Assembly (NCBI RefSeq): GCF_900184685.1
Contig: NZ_FXXL01000007.1
Location: 1,302,001-1,366,000 of the forward strand
Length of the DNA: 64,000 nucleotides
Origin: Butyricimonas sp. Marseille-P3923
GTDB taxonomy: Bacteria; Bacteroidota; Bacteroidia; Bacteroidales; Marinifilaceae
Direction: 5' to 3'
Shown here: positions 37,967 to 48,237 of the stretch, one piece after another
Numbering within the stretch: the stretch's first letter is position 1
How the letters are laid out: every line of letters starts with the position of its first letter
Translations under genes and position numbers: made by a program
The notes under the pieces: generated by a model
What the model saw: the letters and a program-made list of their open reading frames with translations, nothing else
Database searches by the model: none
Told to the model about the DNA's origin: nothing

Positions 37967-38872
37967 TTAATTCTTAGCTTTATACCCCATATTCTTATAA
38001 TCAATACCAATTTTTTGCAATTTTGCATCAATAATATCCAACCGGGCTTTTACCCTTGGATACTTTGTTGCAATTTCTTGCAATTCTTCGCTAGGTATAG
38101 TAAGCATTCCCGTGAAAAAATATTTAAAATCAGTATCATCATAAGTAGGAAAATCAGTATAATCATATCCATCATTGGGATCAGTACTCCACCAAGGCTG
38201 ATAGTGATCAACTACAATACCTGTAAGAAATCCTCGTTCATACCATTCTTCCTTGGGCAATTGAGCACCTTGATAACGCCCACGAAATTCTTTACTCACG
38301 GCATAAAAATCCTCCGGAATTACAAACCCACTTCCATATGCAGCACAAAAATCCAATAAAAAACCTAAATTCCATTTAGCAGAAAGTTCTTCTTTTTCTA
38401 CTTCCGTCATCTTCAAAACATCCTCATTTACTTTTAAAGATACATGATATTTCGTACAATAAATATCTTTATCCATTGGAGTCAATCCTCCCGTATACAC
38501 AATAGATTTAGCCAAAATAATACTATACGGGAAATATGTTTTTTTAAAATCATCCGAGAATCCGTCCAATAGCATTTCGTTGACAAACTGAATACATTTC
38601 AATAAATGTTCCGTGTTTTGTGTTATCTGTTCAACTTTTAAACCAAATTTATATTGGAAATTAAATAAATAATCAGAACTATCCGGATCTGTTATAAATA
38701 ATTTCCCATATTTATAATAGTATTGCGATACATACTTCCACACAGGATCTGTCGACGTGGTATCATAAGCTCTTTTATAAGTTCCTAAATCCGCATGAAT
38801 TTTGTCTTCATCAAAACAAGCGGATAAGAGGGCACCACCCAATAATATAGATAATAACAAATATTTTTTCAT
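37967..38872 (-). CDS. Mx1-like lipoprotein without HExxH, locus 2
   Basis: 301-aa paralogue of the protein at 30036. The signal peptide ends in a lipobox (GGALLSAC, Cys19). Shared blocks are YYYKYGKLFITDPDSSDYLFNFQ, YFPYSIILAKS and the C-terminal IGIDYKNMGY. At the place of the zinc-binding helix it reads LGFLLDFCAAYG, so neither His nor Glu of HExxH is present, and the change differs from that in locus 1. A non-catalytic binding role beside SusD is the likeliest reading. It starts ten bases after the SusD gene. Confidence 0.75.
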   Translation of the reverse strand: MKKYLLLSILLGGALLSACFDEDKIHADLGTYKRAYDTTSTDPVWKYVSQYYYKYGKLFITDPDSSDYLFNFQYKFGLKVEQITQNTEHLLKCIQFVNEMLLDGFSDDFKKTYFPYSIILAKSIVYTGGLTPMDKDIYCTKYHVSLKVNEDVLKMTEVEKEELSAKWNLGFLLDFCAAYGSGFVIPEDFYAVSKEFRGRYQGAQLPKEEWYERGFLTGIVVDHYQPWWSTDPNDGYDYTDFPTYDDTDFKYFFTGMLTIPSEELQEIATKYPRVKARLDIIDAKLQKIGIDYKNMGYKAKN

Positions 38873-38882
38873 AACAGCAAAC

Positions 38883-40322
38883 TTATTTTTTTACAATAGT
38901 TTCAACTCTCACCACTTGCTCTATCTTCTCGTTACGCCGTTGAATATCCAACGGCAGAGGCAAAATATAATTTGGACTTTCGGCTTCCAATACAAAAGTT
39001 TGATATTCATTTTCATCATTAATATCTTGGTATTGATGTTCTACAGGTAATCCCCAACGTCTAATATCAAACCAACGTATGTCTTCAAAACAAAACTCTT
39101 TTCGTTTCTCATTCCTCAAAATTTCAATAGCTGCTTCATCTACACTTGCTTCTAATTTTGGCTCCTCCCCTTTCACTCGCTGTTTGTAAACTTGAGTCAA
39201 ATCCTGCATAGCCAAATCACGCTGATCAGTATAAATATATGCCTCTGCTCTATTAAAATACGCTTCTTCTATGCGATAACACATTCTGTAACATTTCGAA
39301 TTTGATTCACTAAACTTATATAATACAGCCCCATCATAATCCCAATAAACATAAGAATTTCCTCGAACATCATCAGGATTTTGTTTAATCATATTTTTCA
39401 AATCAGGAGAGACACAATATTTTCCAATGCTATAAGAATTACTATTAAAACCAGAAACAGCATCACGATTCCACCAAGAAAACAATAAATTTCCACCATC
39501 TCTTGATATCACAGGATGTTCATTACTGTAATTATTCCCGGTCATTTTCTCAAGAGGTAATATAGATTTGTTTGTTTCCTCCAATAAATCATTGCAAACC
39601 GTTATCACGTCTCCATAACGCTTTTGTTCCAAGTAAATCCTAGACAAAAAGAGACGGACAACATCTTTATTCGGACGGAATATCGTATTCTTCTGCTCAC
39701 CTTTCCCTAAATTAACTAGTGCGGATTTCAAATTTTCTTCAATTAACTCGTATATAGTCGACAAAGATTCCCGTTCATATATCTTATCCAAAATACTAAT
39801 TTCTTTATTTACTGGGACTCCCATGGCTGTTTTCGCCTGTTCCGCACTTCGATATGGTTCACCGTACATATTCACTAAATACCAGTAAGACATCGCTCGA
39901 ATAGCTTGTACTTCTCCCAATAAACGATATTTCACGCCCTCTAGATCATCTTCTATTACACTAACATCATTTTCAATCACGTTACACATTAGTATTTTGT
40001 GATATAAAAATTCCCATGCAGGATCTATCATCTCATCCCCATCTGGCGTGATTTGGGTTTCTTTCGCCCAACTATACCAATTCTTATATCGAATCCGCTC
40101 ATCTGATGAGTTTCCTTTTACCCAACTCCCCACGTCATCGCTCATGATTAAAAGGTTGTAACAAGTAGAACTAGAACTTTTATCGATCAATTCTCCATAT
40201 ATTAATTCATTATACTCGACCAATTCTGAAGGGATAATTTTATCATTATCCTTGTAATCCAGAAAATCACTACATGCCACGAACGAACATACGAGAGGCA
40301 ATATATATATACCTATTTTCAT
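38883..40322 (-). CDS. SusD/RagB-type surface lipoprotein, locus 2
   Basis: 479-aa paralogue of the SusD at 28563. The lipobox is LVCSFVAC (Cys17), followed by SDFLDYKDNDKIIPSEL, nearly the same as in locus 1. Helical region RLLGEVQAIRAMSYWYLVNMYGEPYR and the C-terminal signature NEKRKEFCFEDIRWFDIRRWG are intact. It starts eleven bases after SusC, the same spacing as in locus 1. Confidence 0.93.
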   Translation of the reverse strand: MKIGIYILPLVCSFVACSDFLDYKDNDKIIPSELVEYNELIYGELIDKSSSSTCYNLLIMSDDVGSWVKGNSSDERIRYKNWYSWAKETQITPDGDEMIDPAWEFLYHKILMCNVIENDVSVIEDDLEGVKYRLLGEVQAIRAMSYWYLVNMYGEPYRSAEQAKTAMGVPVNKEISILDKIYERESLSTIYELIEENLKSALVNLGKGEQKNTIFRPNKDVVRLFLSRIYLEQKRYGDVITVCNDLLEETNKSILPLEKMTGNNYSNEHPVISRDGGNLLFSWWNRDAVSGFNSNSYSIGKYCVSPDLKNMIKQNPDDVRGNSYVYWDYDGAVLYKFSESNSKCYRMCYRIEEAYFNRAEAYIYTDQRDLAMQDLTQVYKQRVKGEEPKLEASVDEAAIEILRNEKRKEFCFEDIRWFDIRRWGLPVEHQYQDINDENEYQTFVLEAESPNYILPLPLDIQRRNEKIEQVVRVETIVKK

Positions 40323-40333
40323 ATTTTATCAAT

Positions 40334-43300
40334 TTAGAAAGTCACATTTAGCATTAAAGAATAATTGTGTTGTGGAGGAATAGTTCCAGATCCCAATGTA
40401 ACCTGCTCAGGATCTCGCCCCTGTAATCCTTTAGGCTTAATAACAAACGGATTCGTCACCCCCAAGCTCACCGACAAAGATTTCAAATATAACTTCCGCA
40501 CAATATCGGTTGGTAATGAATAAGACATGGATATGGAACGGCAACGTAGAAAATTACCCGATACCACTCGTAAGTCACTATTATTATACATTTGCCAATA
40601 ATTAGCACCGACTTCCGAATAATGATTTACCATAAAATCCCCCTTATTATCTGGATTTTGGCTATAAATCGTGATTAACTCATCTGATAAAACAGGAATA
40701 TTAGTACGTTCTTCATCCCCCGGATTTTTCCAACGATTCACGAAATCAGATCCCATGTTCTGTGCGGGATAAGGTAATTTAAAATTATCACCTGCATACA
40801 AATCATTCAAACGAATTTTATTACCCAACGATATATTAAACATCGTGTTAAGAGATAAATTTTTATAACGGAAAGACATTGACAAACCTCCAGACACATC
40901 CGGTTCTCGTTTTCCGCTGTATTTAAGTGCTGAAGCTAAAGCTTGTTCACGGGTTTGAATTACTACATTTCCATTTTCATCATAATCTTTCACTCCTTTA
41001 AATTTCGGTAATCCATTTCCATCCAATCCATCAAACATATAAGAATAAAAAGAATTCAAAGCGTAACCATTTTTTACAATTGAACCACTTAAATAATCTC
41101 CATAGGTACTAGAACGTTCCACGGCATTAGCAACTTCATTATATACTTTAGCCGTGTTAAAAGTCAAACGCCATTCAAAATTTTTCGTTTTGATAGGAGT
41201 CGCCACTAAAGAAAGATCCCATCCTTTATTGGTTAGATCACCACCGTTAATAGTCACAATCTTTCCCCCGTTAGTTGAAGTGATCTCGACCGACATCAAC
41301 TGATCTTTACTTGTTCTTTTATAAACATCAAAAGCTCCGGAAAGCGCACCTTTAAACAAACTAAAATCAAGACCTAGATTAAAAGAATAAGTTTTCTCCC
41401 ATTTCAAATCCCGGTTAGGCAACTGTAACACAGTAGAGGCATATTCTTCTGAATTGGAATTCAACGTTCCCAAACTAGCTATCAAATTCGGATTATGATC
41501 ATCCGTTACATTAGCTTGAATACCATAAGAAGAACGAATATTAAAACTCGAAATAACATTCAACAATGGATCCATAAAAGGTTCATCCGTCACATTCCAA
41601 CGACCGGAAAAAGACCATATCGGCAAAAAACGAGCATTTTCTCCTAATTTATTCGAACCTTCTCCCCGTACATTGGCACTCACAACATATTTTCCCCGAT
41701 AACTATAGGATGCAGTTCCGTAATAAGAAAAATTATTCGTTGTTTTATCAGTAATTACTGGCTTCATTTTTTGCATTGCCAAAGAAGCAGCTTTCCAATC
41801 ATCTAAATTTTCCAAAGTGACAAATTGCTTTCCTCGTTCTGGTAAATATCCCCATTCTTCTCGTTTATAACCTTCATATTTTACACTTGTCATATCAATT
41901 CCTGCTGTAAAGGATATACTATGGACATCCCTAAACAACTTATTCATACTCACGGAAAAACGTCCTGTAAATGAATCATTCACATCATTACTCGACTGCA
42001 AAATACCACCATAGGGTATTTTACAATGAATATTTCTCAAATCCAACAACCAATCATCTCGCATAAGACTTTTATCATACCCGTATGGCAACATTCGATA
42101 TGTCGATACTTGGTAAGTCTGTTCATCATAATAAACCTCGGATTTTGCAGAACTTGTATTATAAGACAATACAGCATTTGCCGATAACCAAGTTAAAAAT
42201 TTATAATCTAAACTAACATTTGTTGTAATACCACGAACAGATTGTGTATTTCCAGAATGCTGCAATTCATTAAACACATTATAATCCAAAACAATTTGCC
42301 CATCTCCAAAAACAAAAACGCCATAATTTCCGTAAAAATAAAGACTTCCATCTTCGTGATATGCTGGCAATGCACGAGATGTTGTGTAAGCATAATTAAA
42401 TAAATCCTGTGTGGGGCGATCCGTAGTATTAGTATTGGCACTTAAACCTACAGACACATTAAAACGGTCAGATATTTTAAAATCGATATTTGACATGAAG
42501 CTAAAACGTTCTCCTTGTTCTTGCAATTGAGCTCCCCGTTGATTGGAATAACCTGCAGAAAAATAATAGCTAGCTCGTTCGCTTCCTCCAGAAACAGACA
42601 ATGTATGAGATTGACTAAAAGAATTACGGAATAAAAGATCAAACCAATCCGTATTCAATTCTTTCATCGATTTCACCTCTTTATTGAATTGATTCATATC
42701 AATTTGATCATTCCATAAACGATACAAAGCACCCTCATATCCTACATCAGTAGGTGAAAATCCGACAAATTGTAAGCCTCGTTTATGTATTTCTTCCGAC
42801 ACTTCAATCCTATCTTTTGAATTCATCATAAACAACCCATCATAACTCGGACGTTCTACAAAATTCATAGATGTACTGTAACGTATAGCCGGAGCACCCA
42901 GTTTTCCCCGTTTAGTCGTAATCACAATCACACCGTTAGATGCCTTTGTCCCGTAAAGTGCCGTTGCAGAAGCATCTTTCAAGACATCAATACGCTCAAT
43001 ATCTTCAGGATTTAACCCAGAAATAGCATTACCAATTAAATTCACTTGATCCATACTATTCAAATCCGTTGCATCCAGCGGAACAGGATCTGTCAAGACA
43101 ACTCCATCCAATACCCAAACCGGTTCACGATTACCTATCACGGTAGACGAACCACGAATACGAATTTTAGGAGCAGCACCTACTGTTGATGTCATTTGCA
43201 TTACAGACATTCCCGGAACTTTACCCTGTAACATTTGATCAAGTGAAGAACCTACAGGCTCTATAAAATCTTCTGCTTTCAACGTGACAATAGATGAAGT

Positions 43301-43939
43301 CGATTCTCTTTTCTTCAACACTTGATAACCGGTAATAACCACCTCATCCATTTCATTCACAACCTCCTTCATCACCACCGTTATCGGGGCATCTGACTCG
43401 ACTAGCACAGATTTTGCCTCCATCCCGACGAAAGAGAAAAGCAACACGCTATTCTCGGAAACTTTAATCTGAAAATTACCATTTGCATCAGTAGCGGTAC
43501 CCGTCACGGTTCCCTTGATAATCACGGAAACTCCGGGAACAGGTTGTCCCTGCTCGTCCTTCACGACACCTTTCGCCACGATTGACTTATCTTTCTGCAC
43601 CTCTTTGATCGTGACTAGATTTCCTTCCACCTTATAAGACAGCTCTGTATCCTTGAAAACCTCGTCAAGCACTTGTGAAACGGTGGCTTTTTTCAAGTTC
43701 ATCGTCACCTTCTTCTTGCAGGCATCAATCACTGCCGTGGAATACACCAAACGATAATCATGCTTCTTGATAATTTCCAAGATTTCTTTCACGGTTGCAT
43801 CTTTCACGTTAATGTCTATCGCTTTTCCCGTTTGCTGTGCAAAAAGCGGAAAGCTAAAACACAAGACTAAAAGACATAACAAACCTTGGAGGGGAATTTT
43901 TTTGACATGACTTCCCCAGAAATCAGACATTTTTTTCAT
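40334..43939 (-). CDS. SusC/RagA-type TonB-dependent outer-membrane transporter, locus 2
   Basis: 1201-aa outer-membrane transporter with signal segment (LLCLLVLCFSFPLFA), STN domain (VKEILEIIKKHDYRLVYST and on, about residues 42-110), carboxypeptidase-regulatory-like domain (VKDEQGQPVPGVSVIIKG), plug (GKVPGMSVMQMTSTVGAAPK, DVLKDASATALYGTKASNGV) and barrel ending YSLMLNVTF. Plug and early barrel are close to the SusC of locus 1, while signal and STN parts are more diverged. As in locus 1, the DNA becomes markedly more AT-rich at the plug boundary, here near 43,330. The STN domain fits regulation by the FecR at 44020. Confidence 0.94.
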   Translation of the reverse strand: MKKMSDFWGSHVKKIPLQGLLCLLVLCFSFPLFAQQTGKAIDINVKDATVKEILEIIKKHDYRLVYSTAVIDACKKKVTMNLKKATVSQVLDEVFKDTELSYKVEGNLVTIKEVQKDKSIVAKGVVKDEQGQPVPGVSVIIKGTVTGTATDANGNFQIKVSENSVLLFSFVGMEAKSVLVESDAPITVVMKEVVNEMDEVVITGYQVLKKRESTSSIVTLKAEDFIEPVGSSLDQMLQGKVPGMSVMQMTSTVGAAPKIRIRGSSTVIGNREPVWVLDGVVLTDPVPLDATDLNSMDQVNLIGNAISGLNPEDIERIDVLKDASATALYGTKASNGVIVITTKRGKLGAPAIRYSTSMNFVERPSYDGLFMMNSKDRIEVSEEIHKRGLQFVGFSPTDVGYEGALYRLWNDQIDMNQFNKEVKSMKELNTDWFDLLFRNSFSQSHTLSVSGGSERASYYFSAGYSNQRGAQLQEQGERFSFMSNIDFKISDRFNVSVGLSANTNTTDRPTQDLFNYAYTTSRALPAYHEDGSLYFYGNYGVFVFGDGQIVLDYNVFNELQHSGNTQSVRGITTNVSLDYKFLTWLSANAVLSYNTSSAKSEVYYDEQTYQVSTYRMLPYGYDKSLMRDDWLLDLRNIHCKIPYGGILQSSNDVNDSFTGRFSVSMNKLFRDVHSISFTAGIDMTSVKYEGYKREEWGYLPERGKQFVTLENLDDWKAASLAMQKMKPVITDKTTNNFSYYGTASYSYRGKYVVSANVRGEGSNKLGENARFLPIWSFSGRWNVTDEPFMDPLLNVISSFNIRSSYGIQANVTDDHNPNLIASLGTLNSNSEEYASTVLQLPNRDLKWEKTYSFNLGLDFSLFKGALSGAFDVYKRTSKDQLMSVEITSTNGGKIVTINGGDLTNKGWDLSLVATPIKTKNFEWRLTFNTAKVYNEVANAVERSSTYGDYLSGSIVKNGYALNSFYSYMFDGLDGNGLPKFKGVKDYDENGNVVIQTREQALASALKYSGKREPDVSGGLSMSFRYKNLSLNTMFNISLGNKIRLNDLYAGDNFKLPYPAQNMGSDFVNRWKNPGDEERTNIPVLSDELITIYSQNPDNKGDFMVNHYSEVGANYWQMYNNSDLRVVSGNFLRCRSISMSYSLPTDIVRKLYLKSLSVSLGVTNPFVIKPKGLQGRDPEQVTLGSGTIPPQHNYSLMLNVTF

Positions 43940-43964
43940 ACATTTGTAAATTAGAATTTAACAT

Positions 43965-43984
43965 TAATGCCTCTTCGGGCATTA
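43965..43984 (-). promoter_or_regulatory. hairpin between fecR and susC, locus 2
   Basis: A 7-bp stem TAATGCC / GGCATTA with a 6-base loop lies in the 80-base gap between FecR and SusC. No T run follows, so it is more a leader structure than a terminator. It stands where locus 1 has its hairpin (24821). Confidence 0.45.
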
Positions 43985-44019
43985 GGACAAAGCGGGTGTT
44001 GGTAGCACTCGCTTTTCCT

Positions 44020-45126
44020 TTATTTATACACAATCACTGTTTTCTCGTTTATTTTAAATTTCACGTTACCCACTTCTTCAATCACATCCAAAATCTTATC
44101 GACTTGGGCATATTTGTCTATACTCACGAAATATTTCTCCCGTTTGGCGTCCGGATTCTCGTAAAACACGTTGAAACCGTACCAATTCGCCAACTTATCC
44201 AATATCTGCTCCAACTCCACGTCCCGGAAATAAAACATATTGTCTTTCCACGAGATAATGGCATCCATATCCGTGACATCCACCACGTTTATCACGTCCC
44301 CGGCTACCGCTTGCTGGAAAGGTTTCAATATAACGCTCGTCCCGTCACGGCTCACTTCCACCCGTCCTTCCACCAGCGTTGTTTCAATCACCCGACCGGA
44401 TGAAGCCTTCACGTTAAAATGTGTACCCAACACCCGGATATCACCGTTTCCCGTGTGAACGATAAAAGGATGCCGGTCGTCCTTCTCCACCTCCAAGTAA
44501 ATCTCGCCCCTCTCCAGATAAATATCACGGGTTGCCCCGGCGAAGGTTACCGGGAACCTTAACCGTGTTTCCTCGTTAAACCACACTCTTGTACCGTCAG
44601 CCAAAGAAACATTGTATTCACCGCCTTTAGGTACTTCCACTGTATTGTAAACGAGCGTTTCCACTTCTTCCACTACTTGATTCTTCTCGTATGCCAATTC
44701 GTTTCCCCGGTTCACGGCATGAAGCGTGATTTGTTCCTCCTTGACTTCACGCCCCAGATTCACCACTTTCCCGTCATCCAGAATCAACCGGGGTTGCTTG
44801 CGCTCCGGTGCCGGTAAAGTTTTTTCAACTTGTGCCACAACTACCGCGGGAGATTGTTTCTCTTTATCTAACAGGAAATACACGGCTATCGCCAACGGCA
44901 ATATCAAAATCGCCGCGTAACGTGCCACTACCATGAACCGCCAAGGACGTTTCCTCACGTTCATGATTCGCTCGTGTAATTCCCGGCTTGTTGCTCTTGC
45001 TTTCATCTGCTGGTAGTCCTCGTCGCTGATATTCAATCTTGCCCGTATCTCCTCCAACCGCCGGGCATCTTCCCCAGACAGGCAATCAAAAATATCTTTT
45101 GTTATTAATTTCTTCAGTTCTTCCAT
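44020..45126 (-). CDS. FecR-type anti-sigma factor, locus 2
   Basis: 368-aa anti-sigma factor. A cytoplasmic N-terminal part of about 65 residues, a membrane helix (about 66-86, VVARYAAILILPLAIAVYFLL), the periplasmic FecR domain (VEVPKGGEYNVSLADGTRVWFNEET, RDIYLERGEIYLEV) and a C-terminal DUF4974-like domain (FYFRDVELEQILDKLANWYGF) are all visible. ATG 45126. It is clearly different in sequence from FecR of locus 1, so the two loci probably answer to different cues despite similar transporters. Confidence 0.92.
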   Translation of the reverse strand: MEELKKLITKDIFDCLSGEDARRLEEIRARLNISDEDYQQMKARATSRELHERIMNVRKRPWRFMVVARYAAILILPLAIAVYFLLDKEKQSPAVVVAQVEKTLPAPERKQPRLILDDGKVVNLGREVKEEQITLHAVNRGNELAYEKNQVVEEVETLVYNTVEVPKGGEYNVSLADGTRVWFNEETRLRFPVTFAGATRDIYLERGEIYLEVEKDDRHPFIVHTGNGDIRVLGTHFNVKASSGRVIETTLVEGRVEVSRDGTSVILKPFQQAVAGDVINVVDVTDMDAIISWKDNMFYFRDVELEQILDKLANWYGFNVFYENPDAKREKYFVSIDKYAQVDKILDVIEEVGNVKFKINEKTVIVYK

Positions 45127-45357
45127 TATCTATTTCGTCTTTCTAAACATGATACACATCAGAAAGAAAAATGTATGAACAAAAACGCCACTTTTAACAC
45201 ACATTAACTAATAACACGAGAAAACGAAAAGATTAAACGGGAAGCGTTCCCCTTGGCATATAACAGGTAAACACGGGCAAGTCAGTATCATAGCAGACAT
45301 AGCTACTTGCTCCCGGCTTTCCGCGGAGATACTAGATTTTCTAAAAAGTACGCATTT

Positions 45358-48144
45358 TTATTGACTTACCGCATGAGTAAACCAGAAACGGGAACCTTTG
45401 CCCGGTTCCGATTCCACCCCGATGCGACCGCCCAATTGCTCGACAATACTCTTGCAAATAGAAAGTCCCAATCCAGTGCCGTGAACAAAGGTGTTCAACT
45501 TCACGAAACGATCGAATATGTTTTTCTGTTTTTCCGGTTCAATACCAATTCCCGTATCCCGAACGGCAAACTCTATCTCTTTGCCTATTCTCCGGCAACT
45601 GACCACGATCTCGCCCGAAGAGGTGAACTTAAAAGCATTATTCACGAAATTGGATATAATCTGGTGAATACGATTCTTATCACTATATATATGACAATTC
45701 TCCGGACAAGGCTCAAAACGGAGTACAACACCCGCCGGAACCTTGACTTGCAGGGAAGCCACCACGTCCTCGCACAAGGGATTTATCTCGATATCACCGC
45801 ACACCATCTCGAAAGTACCCGCTTCTATCTTGGACAAATCCAATATATCGGAAATCAGTTGCAGGAGCAGTTCGTTGTTCTCCTCCACGATACTGATATA
45901 CTGTTGCTTTTCCGACTCATCCTGCGCGTAAGCCAACAAATTGGAGAACCCGACGATAGCATTCAACGGGGTACGAATCTCGTGACTCATGTTCGCGAGG
46001 AAAGCAGATTTCAACCGATCGGACTCTTCCGCCCGATCCCTTGCCTTAATCAATTTCATCTCGGTTTCCTTCAAATCCGTGATATCGTAATTGATGCATA
46101 TCATCTCGATCATACCGTCTTGTGGACGATAATCCCGCACAAGCACGTTCACGCAAGTCCACGTGTAACTGCCGTCTTCCCTTAATACCCTGACATCTTT
46201 ACGGATGTACGACATTTCGCCCCGTATCACCTTATCCCAGAAATCAAGTACCACGGCACGATCTTCCGGGTGGAAATGACCGTGTACCCGAATAATCTGC
46301 TGTAACGGGGTTCCTCGTTCCTCTCCCACGTTCCGGTACCAGCTATCCAACGCATACCCCTCTCTTGTCAACACGTTGAAATGAGCGTATCCCACTTTGG
46401 CATAATCACCGACCAACGTGAAGAAATCTTTAAATTCTTTAATCTGGTTATACGCTTTTGTCGCTTCCGTCCGATCCACGCTAATCAAAAGATAATTTGT
46501 CAAGTTACCCGCGGCATCATAAAGCGTGGTTACTCGCGTCAATAAATTGAGGATACCTGTCTTGGAAGTTTGATACATTTCACCAATTTTGGAAAAGTCG
46601 TAATCTATCGAAAAATCGGCACTTTCCCTTCTCCTCAATTTATCTTTTACCTCCTCGGGAATCATCGGATTTTTAAACAGGTTAATGCCTAGAACAGCTT
46701 CTTTCGAGTCCAAACCGAATATTTCCAAGTCTTTGTCATTCACGTCCTCGAGAATCCCGTTTCTATTGTACAATTCGATAGCCACGGGAATATTCTTGTA
46801 TATGTTCCGTAATAACCGTTCACTCCGGTCCAACGCCTCGTGAGCCTTGAAAGTATCTGTCATGTCGGAGAACATCAGCACCACTTCATCCTTGCAAGGA
46901 GAATACATCACGGAATGGAAATATTTATCGACTCCCGACCGGTAGTAATTAATCTCTCTCGGACCTTCTCCTTTCACCACGCTTTCCAAGTCAGCTATAT
47001 GCTCTTGTATATCTTCTTCGTCCACTTCACTTGCCAGTCTGCCGATCCATCGCTCGTCCTTGAGATTGTACAAGTAACGAGCCATATTATTAGAGTCTAT
47101 AAAGCGATAATCTTTCACCCGCCCTTGTTCATCGTACACCATTCGCATCCGCACGTATCCCACCGGCATATGGCGATATAGATTATCCAAATATTCTTTC
47201 TCCACCTGAGCTTTAATCTCGGACTTCCGGAACTCCATGCAAATACCCACGATATTTACCAAAGAGGCAAACCACTGGTAATCCTCGTTTCTCCACACGT
47301 GGGGTTTATCCAATATATCCACACCCGCGTACCCGGACACCCCGTTTCTGGATATCATCGGGACAACCATGCAAGATTTCACCCCTTGTTCCATAAGACG
47401 CGTTTTCTCGGCTGTAGCTTCTTCCGGCAATTCGTCCAAGTTTGCCAAAATAATAGGGGATGCTTTTTGTGCCAGTTGCTCCGTCCACCAAGGTATTTCA
47501 CACATGGGGAAATCCTCCATGTAATCTTTTTTCTTGAAAGACTTGTAACTTCCCGCCTCGTAACTGCAAGTCTGTGTTTTCTTCTCCCAATCGTACTCTA
47601 TGATATAGGTACATCCCTCCGGGTAATATTGCATGATATCTCCCAGAATCTTGTTCACGACACCGCTCAGGTCGTCCGAACGCAACAAGGATAATAAAGA
47701 ACGGGATATGCTGTTTTGCTGCACAAACAGGTTATTCACCCGTTGCAAAGCAGTGGTACTCGTGTCCATACTTTCCGGTACATCCAGACATTCCATGAAG
47801 CCAAAAGTTCTCATGACCCCCTCTTCATCCACCTCCTTGGAACACAGTTTAACCCGAAGCCAGATAATTTCACCGTGAATTTCCACCGGGTACACTTGAT
47901 CATACACGTTCTGAGTTTTACCGAAAACAAATTCATTTACCGTGCGCAAACGGTAATCCTCCCGAATGAAACCCCGAAAATCCTCGAAACTGATAACGCC
48001 GTCTTCTCCCAAGCCAAACAAATCACGAATGAACTCGGAACACACGTAGCACTGTCTTTTAAAATCCGCCTCCCACCAACCCATCCGGGCTTTCTTCATC
48101 AACTCGGGGACACGAGCATCACTAAACCGATCCTTGCTATCCAC
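45358..48144 (-). CDS. multi-PAS/GAF sensor histidine kinase
   Basis: 928-aa kinase without an obvious membrane helix, so probably cytoplasmic. In order: PAS (about 20-130), GAF (about 150-310), three further PAS domains (about 340-440, 450-570, 585-700), HisKA with [14 protein letters not shown] (His721), and HATPase with [16 protein letters not shown] and [10 protein letters not shown]. It ends directly after the ATPase domain and has no receiver domain; no response regulator gene is near. Start is GTG 48144. It sits between the sigma gene and FecR of locus 2, an unusual place for a kinase. Confidence 0.9.
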   Translation of the reverse strand: MDSKDRFSDARVPELMKKARMGWWEADFKRQCYVCSEFIRDLFGLGEDGVISFEDFRGFIREDYRLRTVNEFVFGKTQNVYDQVYPVEIHGEIIWLRVKLCSKEVDEEGVMRTFGFMECLDVPESMDTSTTALQRVNNLFVQQNSISRSLLSLLRSDDLSGVVNKILGDIMQYYPEGCTYIIEYDWEKKTQTCSYEAGSYKSFKKKDYMEDFPMCEIPWWTEQLAQKASPIILANLDELPEEATAEKTRLMEQGVKSCMVVPMISRNGVSGYAGVDILDKPHVWRNEDYQWFASLVNIVGICMEFRKSEIKAQVEKEYLDNLYRHMPVGYVRMRMVYDEQGRVKDYRFIDSNNMARYLYNLKDERWIGRLASEVDEEDIQEHIADLESVVKGEGPREINYYRSGVDKYFHSVMYSPCKDEVVLMFSDMTDTFKAHEALDRSERLLRNIYKNIPVAIELYNRNGILEDVNDKDLEIFGLDSKEAVLGINLFKNPMIPEEVKDKLRRRESADFSIDYDFSKIGEMYQTSKTGILNLLTRVTTLYDAAGNLTNYLLISVDRTEATKAYNQIKEFKDFFTLVGDYAKVGYAHFNVLTREGYALDSWYRNVGEERGTPLQQIIRVHGHFHPEDRAVVLDFWDKVIRGEMSYIRKDVRVLREDGSYTWTCVNVLVRDYRPQDGMIEMICINYDITDLKETEMKLIKARDRAEESDRLKSAFLANMSHEIRTPLNAIVGFSNLLAYAQDESEKQQYISIVEENNELLLQLISDILDLSKIEAGTFEMVCGDIEINPLCEDVVASLQVKVPAGVVLRFEPCPENCHIYSDKNRIHQIISNFVNNAFKFTSSGEIVVSCRRIGKEIEFAVRDTGIGIEPEKQKNIFDRFVKLNTFVHGTGLGLSICKSIVEQLGGRIGVESEPGKGSRFWFTHAVSQ

Positions 48145-48237
48145 TTTATATCATTTTTAATTCTTAGTAAACAAACACCTAACGTCACAAAAATAGCAAA
48201 ATATCAAGCAGCAATCTCTTTTCGGACAAAAATAAAA

